Part shown: piece by piece, positions 7,175-16,308 of the stretch
Layout: every line of letters begins with the position of its first letter
How positions within the stretch are numbered: the first letter of the stretch is position 1
Assembly: GCA_016929595.1 (NCBI GenBank)
Contig: JAFGIN010000088.1
Coordinates: forward strand, 1 to 36,195
Reading direction: 5' to 3'
From: Chitinispirillaceae bacterium
GTDB taxonomy: Bacteria; Fibrobacterota; Chitinivibrionia; Chitinivibrionales; Chitinispirillaceae
Length of the DNA: 36,195 bases
Translations under genes and position numbers: made by a program
The notes under the pieces: generated by a model
Database searches by the model: none
Told to the model about the DNA's origin: nothing
What the model saw: the letters and a program-made list of their open reading frames with translations, nothing else

Positions 7175-8710
7175 ATGATTCCACGTCTTTTGGTAATGAT
7201 GCTTTATATGGTAATTGCGCTTGTCATTTTAACAAATGCACAGACTGAAAATGCCGCATCTGATTCTTTGCACTACTGGAGTTACCGTGTAAAGATTCAG
7301 TCAGACAGCACTATTTCTGCAATTTTAGAAACCGCTGATGCACTTGCAAATGCAGGTCTTTACAAGGAAGCGACTGAAATACTTGGAACGCTGCCTTCTG
7401 GAAATAAGAACGTAGAAAGTGATAGCTCCGAAAATAAATTTGATAACAACCGACATCAGGATCGGCGATTGCGTCTTTCTGCTGGAACTGATTATTTTCA
7501 TCTGGAAGATGTTGATACTTCTGAAATGACTCCCGGGGAATATAAGGAATATCTTGACCTTACCCAGACGCCACTTTCCATCTGGCTGAGAGCAGAATAT
7601 GAGCGATCGTTAAGAAACGGAATGAGAATCACGCCTCAGTGGTATTTTTCCGGAACCCGTACACGCATCGAGATTCCTTCACGGATATCGATACTGAATG
7701 AAAGACTTGACATAACAGCATCAGCGAAAGCTGAAAAATGGTTTCAAGGCGACCCCTCAGATCCCATTACATTTGATTTTTTTAAAGCTTTCGACTCCGA
7801 CATGGGCGGATTATCACTGAAATTAACACCCATGAGTGAACAAACAAACCCGCATATGCTTTGGGAAATTCCATGTCGCCTCAAATGGGACCATTTCAGA
7901 GAAGATCGCTTCGGCTACGAATCGAAAATTGAATATGCTCTTTCTCCATTGTGGCAGATGCGAATCGGTTCGAAACAACAACATACAATCAGATTGAATG
8001 GTGACCTACGTTACCGTGATTATTACAGAGATATATCAGACTCCCTTGATGTTCTGCAGGTTGTTACCGAAGCAGCTCTTTTAAAACGATCTGATGGTGG
8101 TTCCTATTCAATTGCCTGTGTCTGGTATAACGATCAATATACAAATAAAAATAAATTGAATAAAATCGCCTCGATAAACCGTCTGGAACTTACAGCCCGT
8201 GGTGAAAAACAGTTCGGAAAAACAGTGCTTCCCCGCATCTTCTTTCGAATAAATCAAGAGGTGGAGGAACGCAATCCGGATAGCTTACATTTAAACAAAT
8301 ATGATTGTCAGGGGATAGAATTTCTGACTCATCCATCTGTAAGAATTAATGTTCACGAAATCTTTTTTATTGAGCCGGAATGTATAATAGAAAAAAGAAC
8401 CAGTAAAACTGAAACCATGCTCTGGCAGCCACGATTAGCTCTCGAACCCGGAGTGCGGATAGGGCTGACATCTCAAAAATATGAAGCAACCGTTTTTTCG
8501 GGTTTTCGCTGGGAACATACAGATAAGAGTTATCAATTTACAATAGAAGACAGCCGGAGTATCAAAGCCGGTCTTGATGGTACAGCTTCATTTTTTCAGT
8601 GGCTCTCGTTCAATGTAATGCTCGACTACCAGTATCGGATCTATACACCATTCAACAATCGTATGACGGAGAATCTGACTGTTGCAGCAAATGTTTCTGT
8701 TAATCGCTGA
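7175..8710 (+). CDS. Predicted outer-membrane beta-barrel protein with helical N-terminus
   Basis: The 511-residue product starts with a signal peptide ending near ILTNAQ. A short helical, TPR-like segment follows (ILETADALANAGLYKEATEIL, split by the cleavage-distal region at about 47–67). From about residue 95 there are repeated amphipathic strands (for example LRLSAGTDYFHL, GMRITPQWYFSGTR, LFRINQE-type turns) to the C-terminus, typical of a large barrel. It ends in VAANVSVNR rather than an aromatic residue, which is atypical. GGAGAG precedes the ATG and the upstream gene ends one base before it. No homologous family was recognised. It is likely the outer-membrane partner of the two preceding periplasmic proteins. 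Confidence 0.6.
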   Translation: MIPRLLVMMLYMVIALVILTNAQTENAASDSLHYWSYRVKIQSDSTISAILETADALANAGLYKEATEILGTLPSGNKNVESDSSENKFDNNRHQDRRLRLSAGTDYFHLEDVDTSEMTPGEYKEYLDLTQTPLSIWLRAEYERSLRNGMRITPQWYFSGTRTRIEIPSRISILNERLDITASAKAEKWFQGDPSDPITFDFFKAFDSDMGGLSLKLTPMSEQTNPHMLWEIPCRLKWDHFREDRFGYESKIEYALSPLWQMRIGSKQQHTIRLNGDLRYRDYYRDISDSLDVLQVVTEAALLKRSDGGSYSIACVWYNDQYTNKNKLNKIASINRLELTARGEKQFGKTVLPRIFFRINQEVEERNPDSLHLNKYDCQGIEFLTHPSVRINVHEIFFIEPECIIEKRTSKTETMLWQPRLALEPGVRIGLTSQKYEATVFSGFRWEHTDKSYQFTIEDSRSIKAGLDGTASFFQWLSFNVMLDYQYRIYTPFNNRMTENLTVAANVSVNR

Positions 8711-8723
8711 GCGTTTTGATTAC

Positions 8724-8768
8724 GAAGCCATTCTAACTAAAAAATGTTTGTAGAAAACACATGGCTTC
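8724..8768. terminator. Hairpin between convergent genes
   Basis: GAAGCCAT (8724–8731) pairs with ATGGCTTC (8761–8768), 14 bases after the stop of the barrel gene. The large loop contains a minor stem (TGTTT/AAACA). There is no T run, so it may be a 3'-end stabiliser rather than a classic terminator. The rest of the spacer to 8890 is featureless. Confidence 0.35.
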
Positions 8769-8890
8769 ATAATGACTCCCCTCCAGGGAATAAAAGCATT
8801 TTGATAAGCATTTTTTACTACAATAATTAAAGGACCAACAGCCCATTTTGGTATAATAACCTGCAAACAATGCTGTATTGCAGACGGGCA

Positions 8891-10231
8891 CTACCTTATT
8901 TTCCTGCATTCCATGTAGTATTTCTTCTCTTCGGCATCACCCATACTGAATGCTTTTCTTGGTAGTGGTCCGTGCTGACTTACCCACTGAAAAAGTCTTT
9001 CACGTGCAATAACCGGAACAAAACAGCCAAGCGCATTTTCGGAGCTCAATTTTTTTGTATCCTCCCAGCCATGGATAAAATCGATTTTTGTATCAGACTT
9101 ACTTTTGTTAAGTGCTGAAAAAATCTCATCAATATAAGCAGGTGGAAGTTTGCTTTCAGGATTAACAAACTCAACAAGAAAATATTTTGAACCGTTCCAT
9201 ATACCTGCACGTGTCTGACCCTCCGGCGAGGATAATACTTTTTTAAGGGAAATTTCATCAATTTCCACTGCAGATGCGACAAGTGGATGATTTTTAAAAA
9301 ATTCACATGCTGCATTTATGTCGGAACTGAAAACAGCTCTGTTTATCGGCTCGAAACGGAGCCCTGGTGAGTGAATATTTACAATTTCAGCAAGAGCCCA
9401 TCGTGCCGGATGAGACATAATTTCCTTTTCAGAAACACCAGCATCGAGAAGAGTCTTCTTTGTCGCAACCCAGTGTGCTTTCGCAGTAGCAAGCGAATGG
9501 TTTCCATCACCCATAGCAAAGAAAAGAGGTGTTTCTGTTTGCTGAGCCTTTTTTGCATCATCAAGAAGATCTGTGAGAATATCAGCCAGCGTTTCAAGAG
9601 ATGCAGTGTCTGAAATACCCCATCCGCTGATCGATCCACCGTTTTCCATGAGATCTGTCTTGTAAAGTAGATTTTTGTTTTTCAGTGATGCAGCGGCGCC
9701 TTCAATGAGGCGTCGTTCAGGATCGTTAATAAGGATCATGATATGGGGAAGCTCGATTGAAGCTTCTTTACGAACCCGTAAGCGTGGCGGAATCCTTTCA
9801 ACGATAGTCCCTTCTGTAGCACGAATCAATGTTATAGAGTCTTTTGCATAATCGTATCTCTCAAGATCCATTGCAAAAAGCAATCCCTGACGAAGTCCGG
9901 AAGCTTCAGTGCGACGTTCAATATACACGACCATCTCACCCTGCTCCACAAGAGTCCCAGCCTCAAGATAAGTGTTCATTGATTTGTGAATATTTTGTAT
10001 TCGTGATTCAACATCAGAAGCTTCAAGAAAAATTTCCGGAAGAGTAATGCGAAGTGTCGATAGTGCAGTACCAACTGCATTTTCGACCCGTTTCCAGTAG
10101 TTGTTGTCTGATGTATACTGGTCGCAAGCCACAACAGACCAGGTTGAAAGAACAGTTCCTTCTTTAGGCAGAAGAATTGAAGGTACTTTAATACCAAGCT
10201 GGCCAAATTTACTATTAATATTATTGTTCAT
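8891..10231 (-). CDS. DUF1015 family protein
   Basis: This 446-residue soluble protein matches DUF1015 by its opening (LPKEGTVLSTWSVVACDQYT), its motif FAMGDGNHSLATAKAHW in the middle, and its overall length (family about 400–450). The DGNHS motif resembles the core of the ParB/sulfiredoxin-type nucleotide-binding fold suggested for this family. The biochemical function is not established; in other genomes the family often sits near serine or central-metabolism genes, which is not the case here. No strong ribosome-binding site precedes the ATG. It is a single-gene unit flanked by repeats upstream and a convergent operon downstream. Confidence 0.8.
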   Translation of the reverse strand: MNNNINSKFGQLGIKVPSILLPKEGTVLSTWSVVACDQYTSDNNYWKRVENAVGTALSTLRITLPEIFLEASDVESRIQNIHKSMNTYLEAGTLVEQGEMVVYIERRTEASGLRQGLLFAMDLERYDYAKDSITLIRATEGTIVERIPPRLRVRKEASIELPHIMILINDPERRLIEGAAASLKNKNLLYKTDLMENGGSISGWGISDTASLETLADILTDLLDDAKKAQQTETPLFFAMGDGNHSLATAKAHWVATKKTLLDAGVSEKEIMSHPARWALAEIVNIHSPGLRFEPINRAVFSSDINAACEFFKNHPLVASAVEIDEISLKKVLSSPEGQTRAGIWNGSKYFLVEFVNPESKLPPAYIDEIFSALNKSKSDTKIDFIHGWEDTKKLSSENALGCFVPVIARERLFQWVSQHGPLPRKAFSMGDAEEKKYYMECRKIR

Positions 10232-10280
10232 ATCAGTTAAACACAGTCCTTCGAAAAAATTGTAGTCGAAAATCTTTATG

Positions 10281-10420
10281 AATTACTATCTGTCTCATAA
10301 TACAATGCCATAAGTTTTCATTTCGGAATCGTTATCGAAAAACATTGTAATTGAAAATCGATCCCGATTCCGATGCCAACAGCGCCCCTGATAATTACTA
10401 TGCCGATAGTCATGAGATCA
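10281..10420 (+). repeat. Dispersed hairpin repeat, copy D (diverged)
   Basis: TCGGAATCG (10323–10331) and CGATTCCGA (10365–10373) form a perfect 9-bp stem, followed by the same ACAGCG-CCCC-GATAATTACTAT tail as copy B. The stem shares the A/T swap seen in copy B, against T/A in copies A and C. This copy lacks the 3' part of the unit and sits between the DUF1015 and LamG-like genes. It fills most of the 245-base spacer. Confidence 0.7.
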
Positions 10421-10476
10421 TTAGTTATAACTATTAAGAACAGGTTTGGAAATAAATCGGTCCTATATTATCATAT

Positions 10477-11538
10477 TCATTTACCACGAAGTATGACTTT
10501 TGATCCCGAAACATCAGTTAATTCAGTATTTTTTGTTCTTATAAGGTAATATCCACTGCTGTGGCCGCTTTGACTGATATAATTATTCTTCATGCTGGCA
10601 TTGCCCGGCAATATCTTCATGGTAATTTTTCTGCCACTCAAATCGACAACACTGTATCGATTTTCTCTGTTACTGCCGATGTTAAGAGTATTTTTCATCT
10701 CTTTATTCCTGTCATACCAGGTAAATGTTTGAGGGCTGTACAATCTGCCTGTACTATCCAAAAGCAGACCACCAAGATCAGGTCCAAGAGCATATAGTGC
10801 AGCAATATCTGCAGCCGTTCTGGCTGTATTAAAAGTTAACATATATTTCATTTCACCGTTAATACCAACTCTAGGGTCCCCGGCCCCCCATCCACCAACA
10901 CGTAACGCTACGGTATCTACATAAGGTAAGGCATCCGGTATTGTTCCAATGGTTCCAGCCATAGCGCAAGGTATTCCGTTAACGTACACCTTGATACGAT
11001 CAGTATTTATGGTTTCATTCACATTTATAACTGTTACCAAAGAAAACCAGGTATCGGGTTCTGCAGTTCCCACAGGCCGGAGAAAATTTACATACGCAAG
11101 AGAGCCATCACTGATCCTTATTTGAAAAGTATCCGGATGCTGTCTGTGTATTACAATTTTTTTGGTATAAGAAACAACCTTTGCCCAGATGTTTTTTTCT
11201 ACAGAGAACTCTGCCATTCGCATCCAGCATGCAACGGTAAGCTTATTATCTGCAAGGCTTCCAATATCTTTACTGAAAACGATATTACTTTTGGTGCTAT
11301 CAAACCGATAACACTCCAGATCGCTTCTCCATCCGTAGGTCTCAGATACAAGGTTAAATGTTGCAGAAACAGAGGATGGTGCAGCAGGCCCTTTGACTGG
11401 TATGATCGTTCCAGTGTTCTTACTCGCAATGCCCGCAGGTTGTTTAAACAACCCGATTGTCAGATTTGTATCATTAAAAGATCCAACCAGTGCAGACGAT
11501 AATGACGACATCAGCAATAACAACAGTGCAGGTTTCAT
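10477..11538 (-). CDS. Secreted LamG-like lectin-fold protein with T9SS-like C-terminal module
   Basis: The 353-residue product has a signal peptide (LLLLLMSSLSSALVG). A concanavalin/LamG-type jelly roll follows at about 50–245, seen in CWMRMAEF…, WFSLVTVIN…, KVYVNGIPCA and the strand-rich GGWGAG region. The C-terminal part (about 290–353) has YSVVDLSGRKIT and SGYYLIRT, the pattern of type A sorting or fibrobacterial C-terminal modules (xVxDLxGR … GxYxIR). It is probably exported and surface-attached, binding a polysaccharide or glycan. No catalytic residues were recognised. GGAG seven bases before the ATG supports the start. It is monocistronic, divergent from the next secreted protein gene. 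Confidence 0.7.
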   Translation of the reverse strand: MKPALLLLLMSSLSSALVGSFNDTNLTIGLFKQPAGIASKNTGTIIPVKGPAAPSSVSATFNLVSETYGWRSDLECYRFDSTKSNIVFSKDIGSLADNKLTVACWMRMAEFSVEKNIWAKVVSYTKKIVIHRQHPDTFQIRISDGSLAYVNFLRPVGTAEPDTWFSLVTVINVNETINTDRIKVYVNGIPCAMAGTIGTIPDALPYVDTVALRVGGWGAGDPRVGINGEMKYMLTFNTARTAADIAALYALGPDLGGLLLDSTGRLYSPQTFTWYDRNKEMKNTLNIGSNRENRYSVVDLSGRKITMKILPGNASMKNNYISQSGHSSGYYLIRTKNTELTDVSGSKVILRGK

Positions 11539-12006
11539 ATAGTATCTCCAGTTACATTGTCAATCGGTGGTCATGGTATTTCAAGCTTTTGAAATTGTCT
11601 GAAACTGAAGACAACATACAAAACGAAACCTCTGTTTTTGGAGCGGACAGATGATGATTCTGTTTAATAACCTCTATAACACCTGATATAATATATCCTG
11701 CCCTTGATTAAAATCAAGTAATTGTTGTACTATTGTTGATTCCTCTGTTTTGAACATTTTTTAAGCCACAATGAAAATGTTCTTTCCCCCTTCTCACCAA
11801 AAACAGCATCAGTACTCGCATGATTATTACGCCGAAGAACTTTTTCAGTATATTAATCTTATGTGAGCGCTATGTTATCAATTATTTTTAAAGAGATTCA
11901 GGCTTTTGAAAAACAGTTGTAAAACAACTGCTGAGTGGAGTACAATTTCAATTCATAGATATATTGTTTACCTGTTTGTTTTAACCCTGAAAAAGGAGCA
12001 TAAGTT
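11539..12006. promoter_or_regulatory. Divergent spacer with several small palindromes
   Basis: No gene is visible in this 468-base spacer between two divergent secreted-protein genes, so both promoters must lie here. Palindromes: TTTCAA-GCTT-TTGAAA (11579–11594), CTTGAT…ATCAAG (11703–11718) and CAGTTGT-AAA-ACAACTG (11914–11930). They could be operators or leader hairpins; none has a T tail. The gene at 12007 has a strong site, AAAAGGAG, just upstream. I cannot assign −35/−10 boxes with confidence. Confidence 0.45.
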
Positions 12007-12996
12007 ATGTGCATATTAAGAAGTGCACTAATAGTTACGACAACGTTACTGACAACAGTATTGAGTGCAGCAGACATTGATTTCAATTCAACACTCATAT
12101 TCGATGATTTTGATAACGCCTGGACTGATCCCCCTAACAGAAGCTACCTGGGTGCAGCAAAAGGATATGTAGAAGAGGGACAGGTGTATAGCGGTTCGTG
12201 GGGGTACTGGTGGACTTATACTGATGATACCTATGTTTTAAGTGGCAGCGGTGATACTCTGACCGAAGACAATATGGAAGAGATGGTTGAAGATGGAGCG
12301 ATGCATGTAAAATTCAAAGTCGAGCAGAGCGAAGAAGAGTATCCGGGAGCGGAGATAGGTTGTAACCTTTTTGGTGAAAAAGATTATCTGGATCTCTCCA
12401 AGATGACCAGTGTCACTGTAAAAGCAAAAGGTACTGGTAAAGTAAGAATCAGTTTTCAGTCAAAGAATATCAAAGATGCTGGTGACTGGGGATACTGTGG
12501 TTTTCTGGTTACCCTGACATCAGCCTGGAAAGTTACCACTGTCCCAGTGGCAGATTTAGAACCAGCCCCCTATTCAAAATCAGAAGATAATGTAACATGG
12601 GCTCAAAGCAAGACTGGAATATTTGGATTCACAGTTAAAACCGAATCATCCAAGGATGCCGAACTATATCTTGACAGCATCGTTTTCAATGGTATGAAAT
12701 ATTCCGATCTCATAGATCCTACAAGTACTCTTCCATCCCCAATCGTACGTTCTGCAAAGGCACCGTCAATCACTTTCAGCAATACAGCAATTACCTATTC
12801 ACTCACTGTACCGCGAAATGTATCATTTGAAATTTTTGATATTAAAGGTACCTGTGTAAACCGTTTTTCAGATAATTGCCAGACAACAGGAATCCGCACT
12901 GTCGCAATTCCGCAATCGTTATCAAATGGAAATTATCTTGTAAAAATGACAGCGGGTAACCAGACAAATTCCTACCCGTTTTTTATCGTGAAATAA
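12007..12996 (+). CDS. Secreted carbohydrate-binding-like protein with T9SS-like C-terminal module
   Basis: The 329-residue product has a signal peptide (about 1–21) and then a beta-sandwich domain opening LIFDDFDNAW, like the CBM11/CIA30 group of galactose-binding-like folds. Aromatic residues that could stack on sugars are frequent (GSWGYWWTYTDD). The conserved end of the sandwich is LYLDSIVFNG (about 226–235). A linker leads to a C-terminal module (about 250–329) with VSFEIFDIKG, LSNGNYLVKM and FFIVK, matching the sorting-type pattern of the previous gene. It has no glycosidase domain, so adhesion or carbohydrate capture is likelier than hydrolysis. A strong AAAGGAG site supports the ATG. 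Confidence 0.7.
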   Translation: MCILRSALIVTTTLLTTVLSAADIDFNSTLIFDDFDNAWTDPPNRSYLGAAKGYVEEGQVYSGSWGYWWTYTDDTYVLSGSGDTLTEDNMEEMVEDGAMHVKFKVEQSEEEYPGAEIGCNLFGEKDYLDLSKMTSVTVKAKGTGKVRISFQSKNIKDAGDWGYCGFLVTLTSAWKVTTVPVADLEPAPYSKSEDNVTWAQSKTGIFGFTVKTESSKDAELYLDSIVFNGMKYSDLIDPTSTLPSPIVRSAKAPSITFSNTAITYSLTVPRNVSFEIFDIKGTCVNRFSDNCQTTGIRTVAIPQSLSNGNYLVKMTAGNQTNSYPFFIVK

Positions 12997-13038
12997 TTTT
13001 TTTGCTGCCCGCAAGTTTTTTTAATCCGCTTTTTTCAA

Positions 13039-13054
13039 GGCCGCTTTTGCGGCC
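13039..13054. terminator. GC-rich hairpin after the CBM-like gene
   Basis: GGCCGC-TTTT-GCGGCC is a perfect 6-bp stem, 43 bases past the stop at 12996 and followed by ATTTTCTT, so it can serve as a rho-independent terminator. Its core (CCGCTTTTGCGG, 13041–13052) is the exact reverse complement of 13113–13124, so a longer alternative pairing is possible. Confidence 0.5.
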
Positions 13055-13553
13055 ATTTTCTTCATAATTGCATGATCTGTGATCATAAGCGTAGAGTCTT
13101 TTTAATATATGGACCGCAAAAGCGGGAAGTGGGGGTACGAAGCGATTTTTTTTACGTCGAGAGATTGGTGACCCCTCACTTTGATGCTGAAGATGTCGTC
13201 GGATGAAGGTAAACCGTATTCTCAGTAGCAAGTTTGATATTTGTAATGCGTATCTCACCTGTGCCGCTCAATATTGACCTCACCCCCCGGCCCCTCTCCA
13301 GCATGGCGAGGGGAGACAAACGCGATTTACGCGTTAAACTCATCGTTGTCCAATCCAATGCTCATGTAAAGAAACCAGCTCCTCAAAGTGTGGGATCACA
13401 GATATTACGGCGCACCACAAACACTCACTAACCCACACTAAGTCGTCTACCTTCCGTAGTTTTAACGAAGGCTGGCCTCGGGCGTCCATAAGCTCAACAC
13501 CAAGCGATCACGTAACCATTGATGTCAATATACCTGAATAGTTACATTTTATT
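13055..13553. other. Gene-free, repeat-rich spacer
   Basis: No credible gene was found. The spacer holds CCGCAAAAGCGG (13113–13124, complementary to the hairpin before it) and a CCCCTC…GAGGGG stem (13291–13296 with 13308–13313) resembling common dispersed intergenic palindromes. It also carries the second copy of the GTGTGGG…CCCACAC element at 13388–13438. Short open frames here have no ribosome-binding sites or protein-like composition. Confidence 0.5.
13388..13438. repeat. GTGTGGG…CCCACAC dispersed inverted repeat, copy 2
   Basis: GTGTGGG (13388–13394) and CCCACAC (13432–13438) match the arms at 435–484. The inner stretch GTGTGGGATCAC-A-GATATT-ACGGCG differs from copy 1 at a few positions only. 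The element lies at the 3' side of the Omp85 gene. Confidence 0.6.
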
Positions 13554-16307
13554 TCAGAATGTATAGCCGATAGAGAAATGAAAAGCCCCGACATCCTTAT
13601 CATTTTTCTTATTGATTTTTCTTCCATAGAGAAGACCAATCGGGCCTATGGGGGTTAGGTATCTCACTCCCCCACCCGCTGAAAACCGGAACTGTTCAAC
13701 GCTAATTGACGAGAGCTCATTTCCGAGACGTCCGGCATCAGTAAAGGCAGCCAGTTCAAAGTTAAAGCCAAGAGTAATTCGTGCTTCTAGTGTTGCAGAT
13801 AATGATACACTGCCGCCGCTTGAATCCAAAAGGTTATCTTTGAAACCGCGCACATTTCTTGTTCCACCAAGATAGAAAAGTCTATCGGCTGGTATGGTTT
13901 CAGTACTTCCATATGGTGTTATGTACCCACCTCTTGCCACTGATGCAATGGTTAGAAATGACAGTGGTGTCAGGAACGACTTTGCTTCTACCTGAACCTT
14001 GACTATATTATCGACAAGACTTGAGAGACTTTTGGAAAAATCTGCTGAGGCACCAAAGAAAACACCTTTACGCGGTCTTGTAAATGAATCTCTTCTATCG
14101 TAAGTCAGCGTCGGAGTCAGCAGCAGTAATGTACGTGGAGCTTTTTCGTCTGCTGATAACTTCGGATTATCCAGTGTACGCCTTCTTTCAAGTTTTGCAC
14201 CTAATCCAAGTAGCATATGTTTTGATGCGGATGCGCTGAGTGCTGTGGAAATACCAAAGTTATTACTTCTCCCGATGACATTGCGCTCTGAAGTCCGCTC
14301 TACAAAAATCTCATTGCTGGAAAGAAGCGGTAATCCCAAAAGCCGTCGATCAATCAGACCGAATTTAACGCGGCCATCGAGATCTTTGAACGTCTTTTTG
14401 TCAATTGCTTCATCTATCTGACTCGCCTCAACACCTGCCATTATTTCTTTGTTAAGTCCCAGAAAATTTCGGTCTCCCGCCTCTGCATTTATATATAATT
14501 TTCTTTCCGTTTCATACCCTCCTCCCACAACTCCATGGAGAGGACGTTTTTCATTAACCTCAACAACCAGATGAACGGTATCTCTTTTTTCCCGCAATCC
14601 GATTGTTTTTAGACGAACAGAGCTGAAAATTCCCATATCCCTCAAATTATTTTGCGATGCTATCATGTCCGCAAGGGATAATGGTTTTTCTTTTATGGCA
14701 TTGAATTCACGGTCGAGTGTTCGTTTTTTAGTTCGTAATGCACCGTTATAACGTATTTCACCTAGTGTAACCAATGGTCCTGTAGTAATTGTATACCTGA
14801 TATCAGCTTTTGTGCTGTCACTACTCATTGAGACCTCTGGAGTAACAGCAACATAAGGGTACCCTTTCTCTGAAAGCTTTGCCTCAAGCAGCCTCTTGTC
14901 TGTTTTTAACCGATCAGCACGAAATGGAGTCCCCGAAACAACGGTTAGAACTTTGAGCATCTCTTTGTGTGATGAGTTTAAGCTGTCAATTGTAACACTG
15001 CCGACAACTGTTTGCGTTCCTTCATCAATAGTTACCATCACATCGACCAGGTTGTTGTTCTCCTTTGAACTAACGTTTGCTTTTGCCTGTAGAAAGCCGC
15101 TCGAAGTGTAAAGTTGTTCGATTGCGAATGCATCTTCCTGAAGTCTTTCCGGAAAAAATGCACGTTTTTTTTCACTACCTTTGTTCGTATGAAGAACCTG
15201 TCCTCTGACCACTGATTCATCAATGGCTGAGACTCCATTGATAACAATTGATGAAACCGTGGTACGTGCTCCTGTTTCAATATCAAATGTAACTATTTTT
15301 TTAGCATACTTACGCTTAATAATAGTTGTATCAAAAACCCTGGTCTTAGAATTCAGAAACCCCTCATTTTTTAAAAGTAGTGCTGTCGCCTTCTCGGACC
15401 GTCTGAGTGCACTGTTATTTTTATTTCCATTCCTGAATGCTTCCACAGCACGCTGTCTCACCTTGCGACTCAGCCCTCTTCCACAACTACGAGTGCATTG
15501 TATATCGTATCGATCACCCTCCTCAATAGTTACTACAGCATCAACATCTCCCGATACACTGTCTATCAGAAGCGTGTCATGAAAAACGACATCTGCAAAT
15601 CCGTCCTTACGATATTGTTCAACACCTTTTTTCAGATCTTCTCTGTAAATCGCTTCAATAAAACGTCCCGCACTCCCTGGCATCAATGAAACCCTCCAGG
15701 ATCTCATTGAACGTTTGATAGAAAAGTCCGATCTGGCACGATTACCCCTGATATCGATACTTCTCAACCGATAATAATGTCCCGATTTAATCCGTATGGT
15801 AACAATAGAATCACAGCTACCTGCACTGAGCTCTGTTTCAAGCTTCACTTCCGGTGCAATAAACCCCTCTCTTTGGTAAAGTGCTGTAACTATCGAATCC
15901 TGCCTCTGTATCTCCTCTGTGCGTAGCACATCACCAGGGTAAATACCAAGAGCACGTTCCACTTCATCTCTGAAAAGCGGGTAGGCATTTACTATGCGTA
16001 TATCGGCAATATATTTTGCAGGAGTAAGTAAAAAGGTTACTCCGGAATCAGACTGAACAATATTGATTGCAGCAAACATTCCGGCAAGTTTCAGTGCATC
16101 CACAGACGCAGCAAGCGATACGCTATCGGGCGTAAATACATTTTTGCAAACAATCACTTTTTCTGCGAAGTCAATAAGCTCATCACGATTCACATGATCT
16201 GCGGTTAATTCAACAGATACTTTTGATGCTGCCGAAAAAACCATCACATTCAGAATAAACGCTATTGCAACACCTGTTTTCGGGGTCAATTTAATAAGAC
16301 TACTCAT
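13554..16307 (-). CDS. Omp85-family outer-membrane assembly protein (BamA/TamA-like)
   Basis: With the ATG at 16307 the protein has 917 residues; a longer frame to 16346 would overlap tamB and remove the signal peptide from the N-terminus. After the signal sequence about seven POTRA-like units can be counted up to residue about 590, each ending in a D/E-G or T-G turn before the next strand. The C-terminal barrel carries GGTRNVRGF (the Omp85 loop-6 VRGF motif), GGVRYLTPIGPIGLLYG, and a final YTF. The family inserts beta-barrel proteins into the outer membrane, and the periplasmic POTRAs contact partners. Seven units exceed BamA (five) and TamA (three). One base separates it from the tamB stop, so it is co-expressed with the TamB partner and probably works as TamA does. 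Confidence 0.88.
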   Translation of the reverse strand: MSSLIKLTPKTGVAIAFILNVMVFSAASKVSVELTADHVNRDELIDFAEKVIVCKNVFTPDSVSLAASVDALKLAGMFAAINIVQSDSGVTFLLTPAKYIADIRIVNAYPLFRDEVERALGIYPGDVLRTEEIQRQDSIVTALYQREGFIAPEVKLETELSAGSCDSIVTIRIKSGHYYRLRSIDIRGNRARSDFSIKRSMRSWRVSLMPGSAGRFIEAIYREDLKKGVEQYRKDGFADVVFHDTLLIDSVSGDVDAVVTIEEGDRYDIQCTRSCGRGLSRKVRQRAVEAFRNGNKNNSALRRSEKATALLLKNEGFLNSKTRVFDTTIIKRKYAKKIVTFDIETGARTTVSSIVINGVSAIDESVVRGQVLHTNKGSEKKRAFFPERLQEDAFAIEQLYTSSGFLQAKANVSSKENNNLVDVMVTIDEGTQTVVGSVTIDSLNSSHKEMLKVLTVVSGTPFRADRLKTDKRLLEAKLSEKGYPYVAVTPEVSMSSDSTKADIRYTITTGPLVTLGEIRYNGALRTKKRTLDREFNAIKEKPLSLADMIASQNNLRDMGIFSSVRLKTIGLREKRDTVHLVVEVNEKRPLHGVVGGGYETERKLYINAEAGDRNFLGLNKEIMAGVEASQIDEAIDKKTFKDLDGRVKFGLIDRRLLGLPLLSSNEIFVERTSERNVIGRSNNFGISTALSASASKHMLLGLGAKLERRRTLDNPKLSADEKAPRTLLLLTPTLTYDRRDSFTRPRKGVFFGASADFSKSLSSLVDNIVKVQVEAKSFLTPLSFLTIASVARGGYITPYGSTETIPADRLFYLGGTRNVRGFKDNLLDSSGGSVSLSATLEARITLGFNFELAAFTDAGRLGNELSSISVEQFRFSAGGGVRYLTPIGPIGLLYGRKINKKNDKDVGAFHFSIGYTF

Positions 16308-16308
16308 T

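Noticed and set aside
6273-7184. Minus-strand open frame of 303 codons
   Set aside because: Antisense to the coiled-coil gene, which has a GGAGG site, signal peptide and tight operon spacing.
13234-13431. Small plus-strand open frame in the repeat-rich spacer
   Set aside because: Composed of palindromic repeat sequence, no ribosome-binding site.
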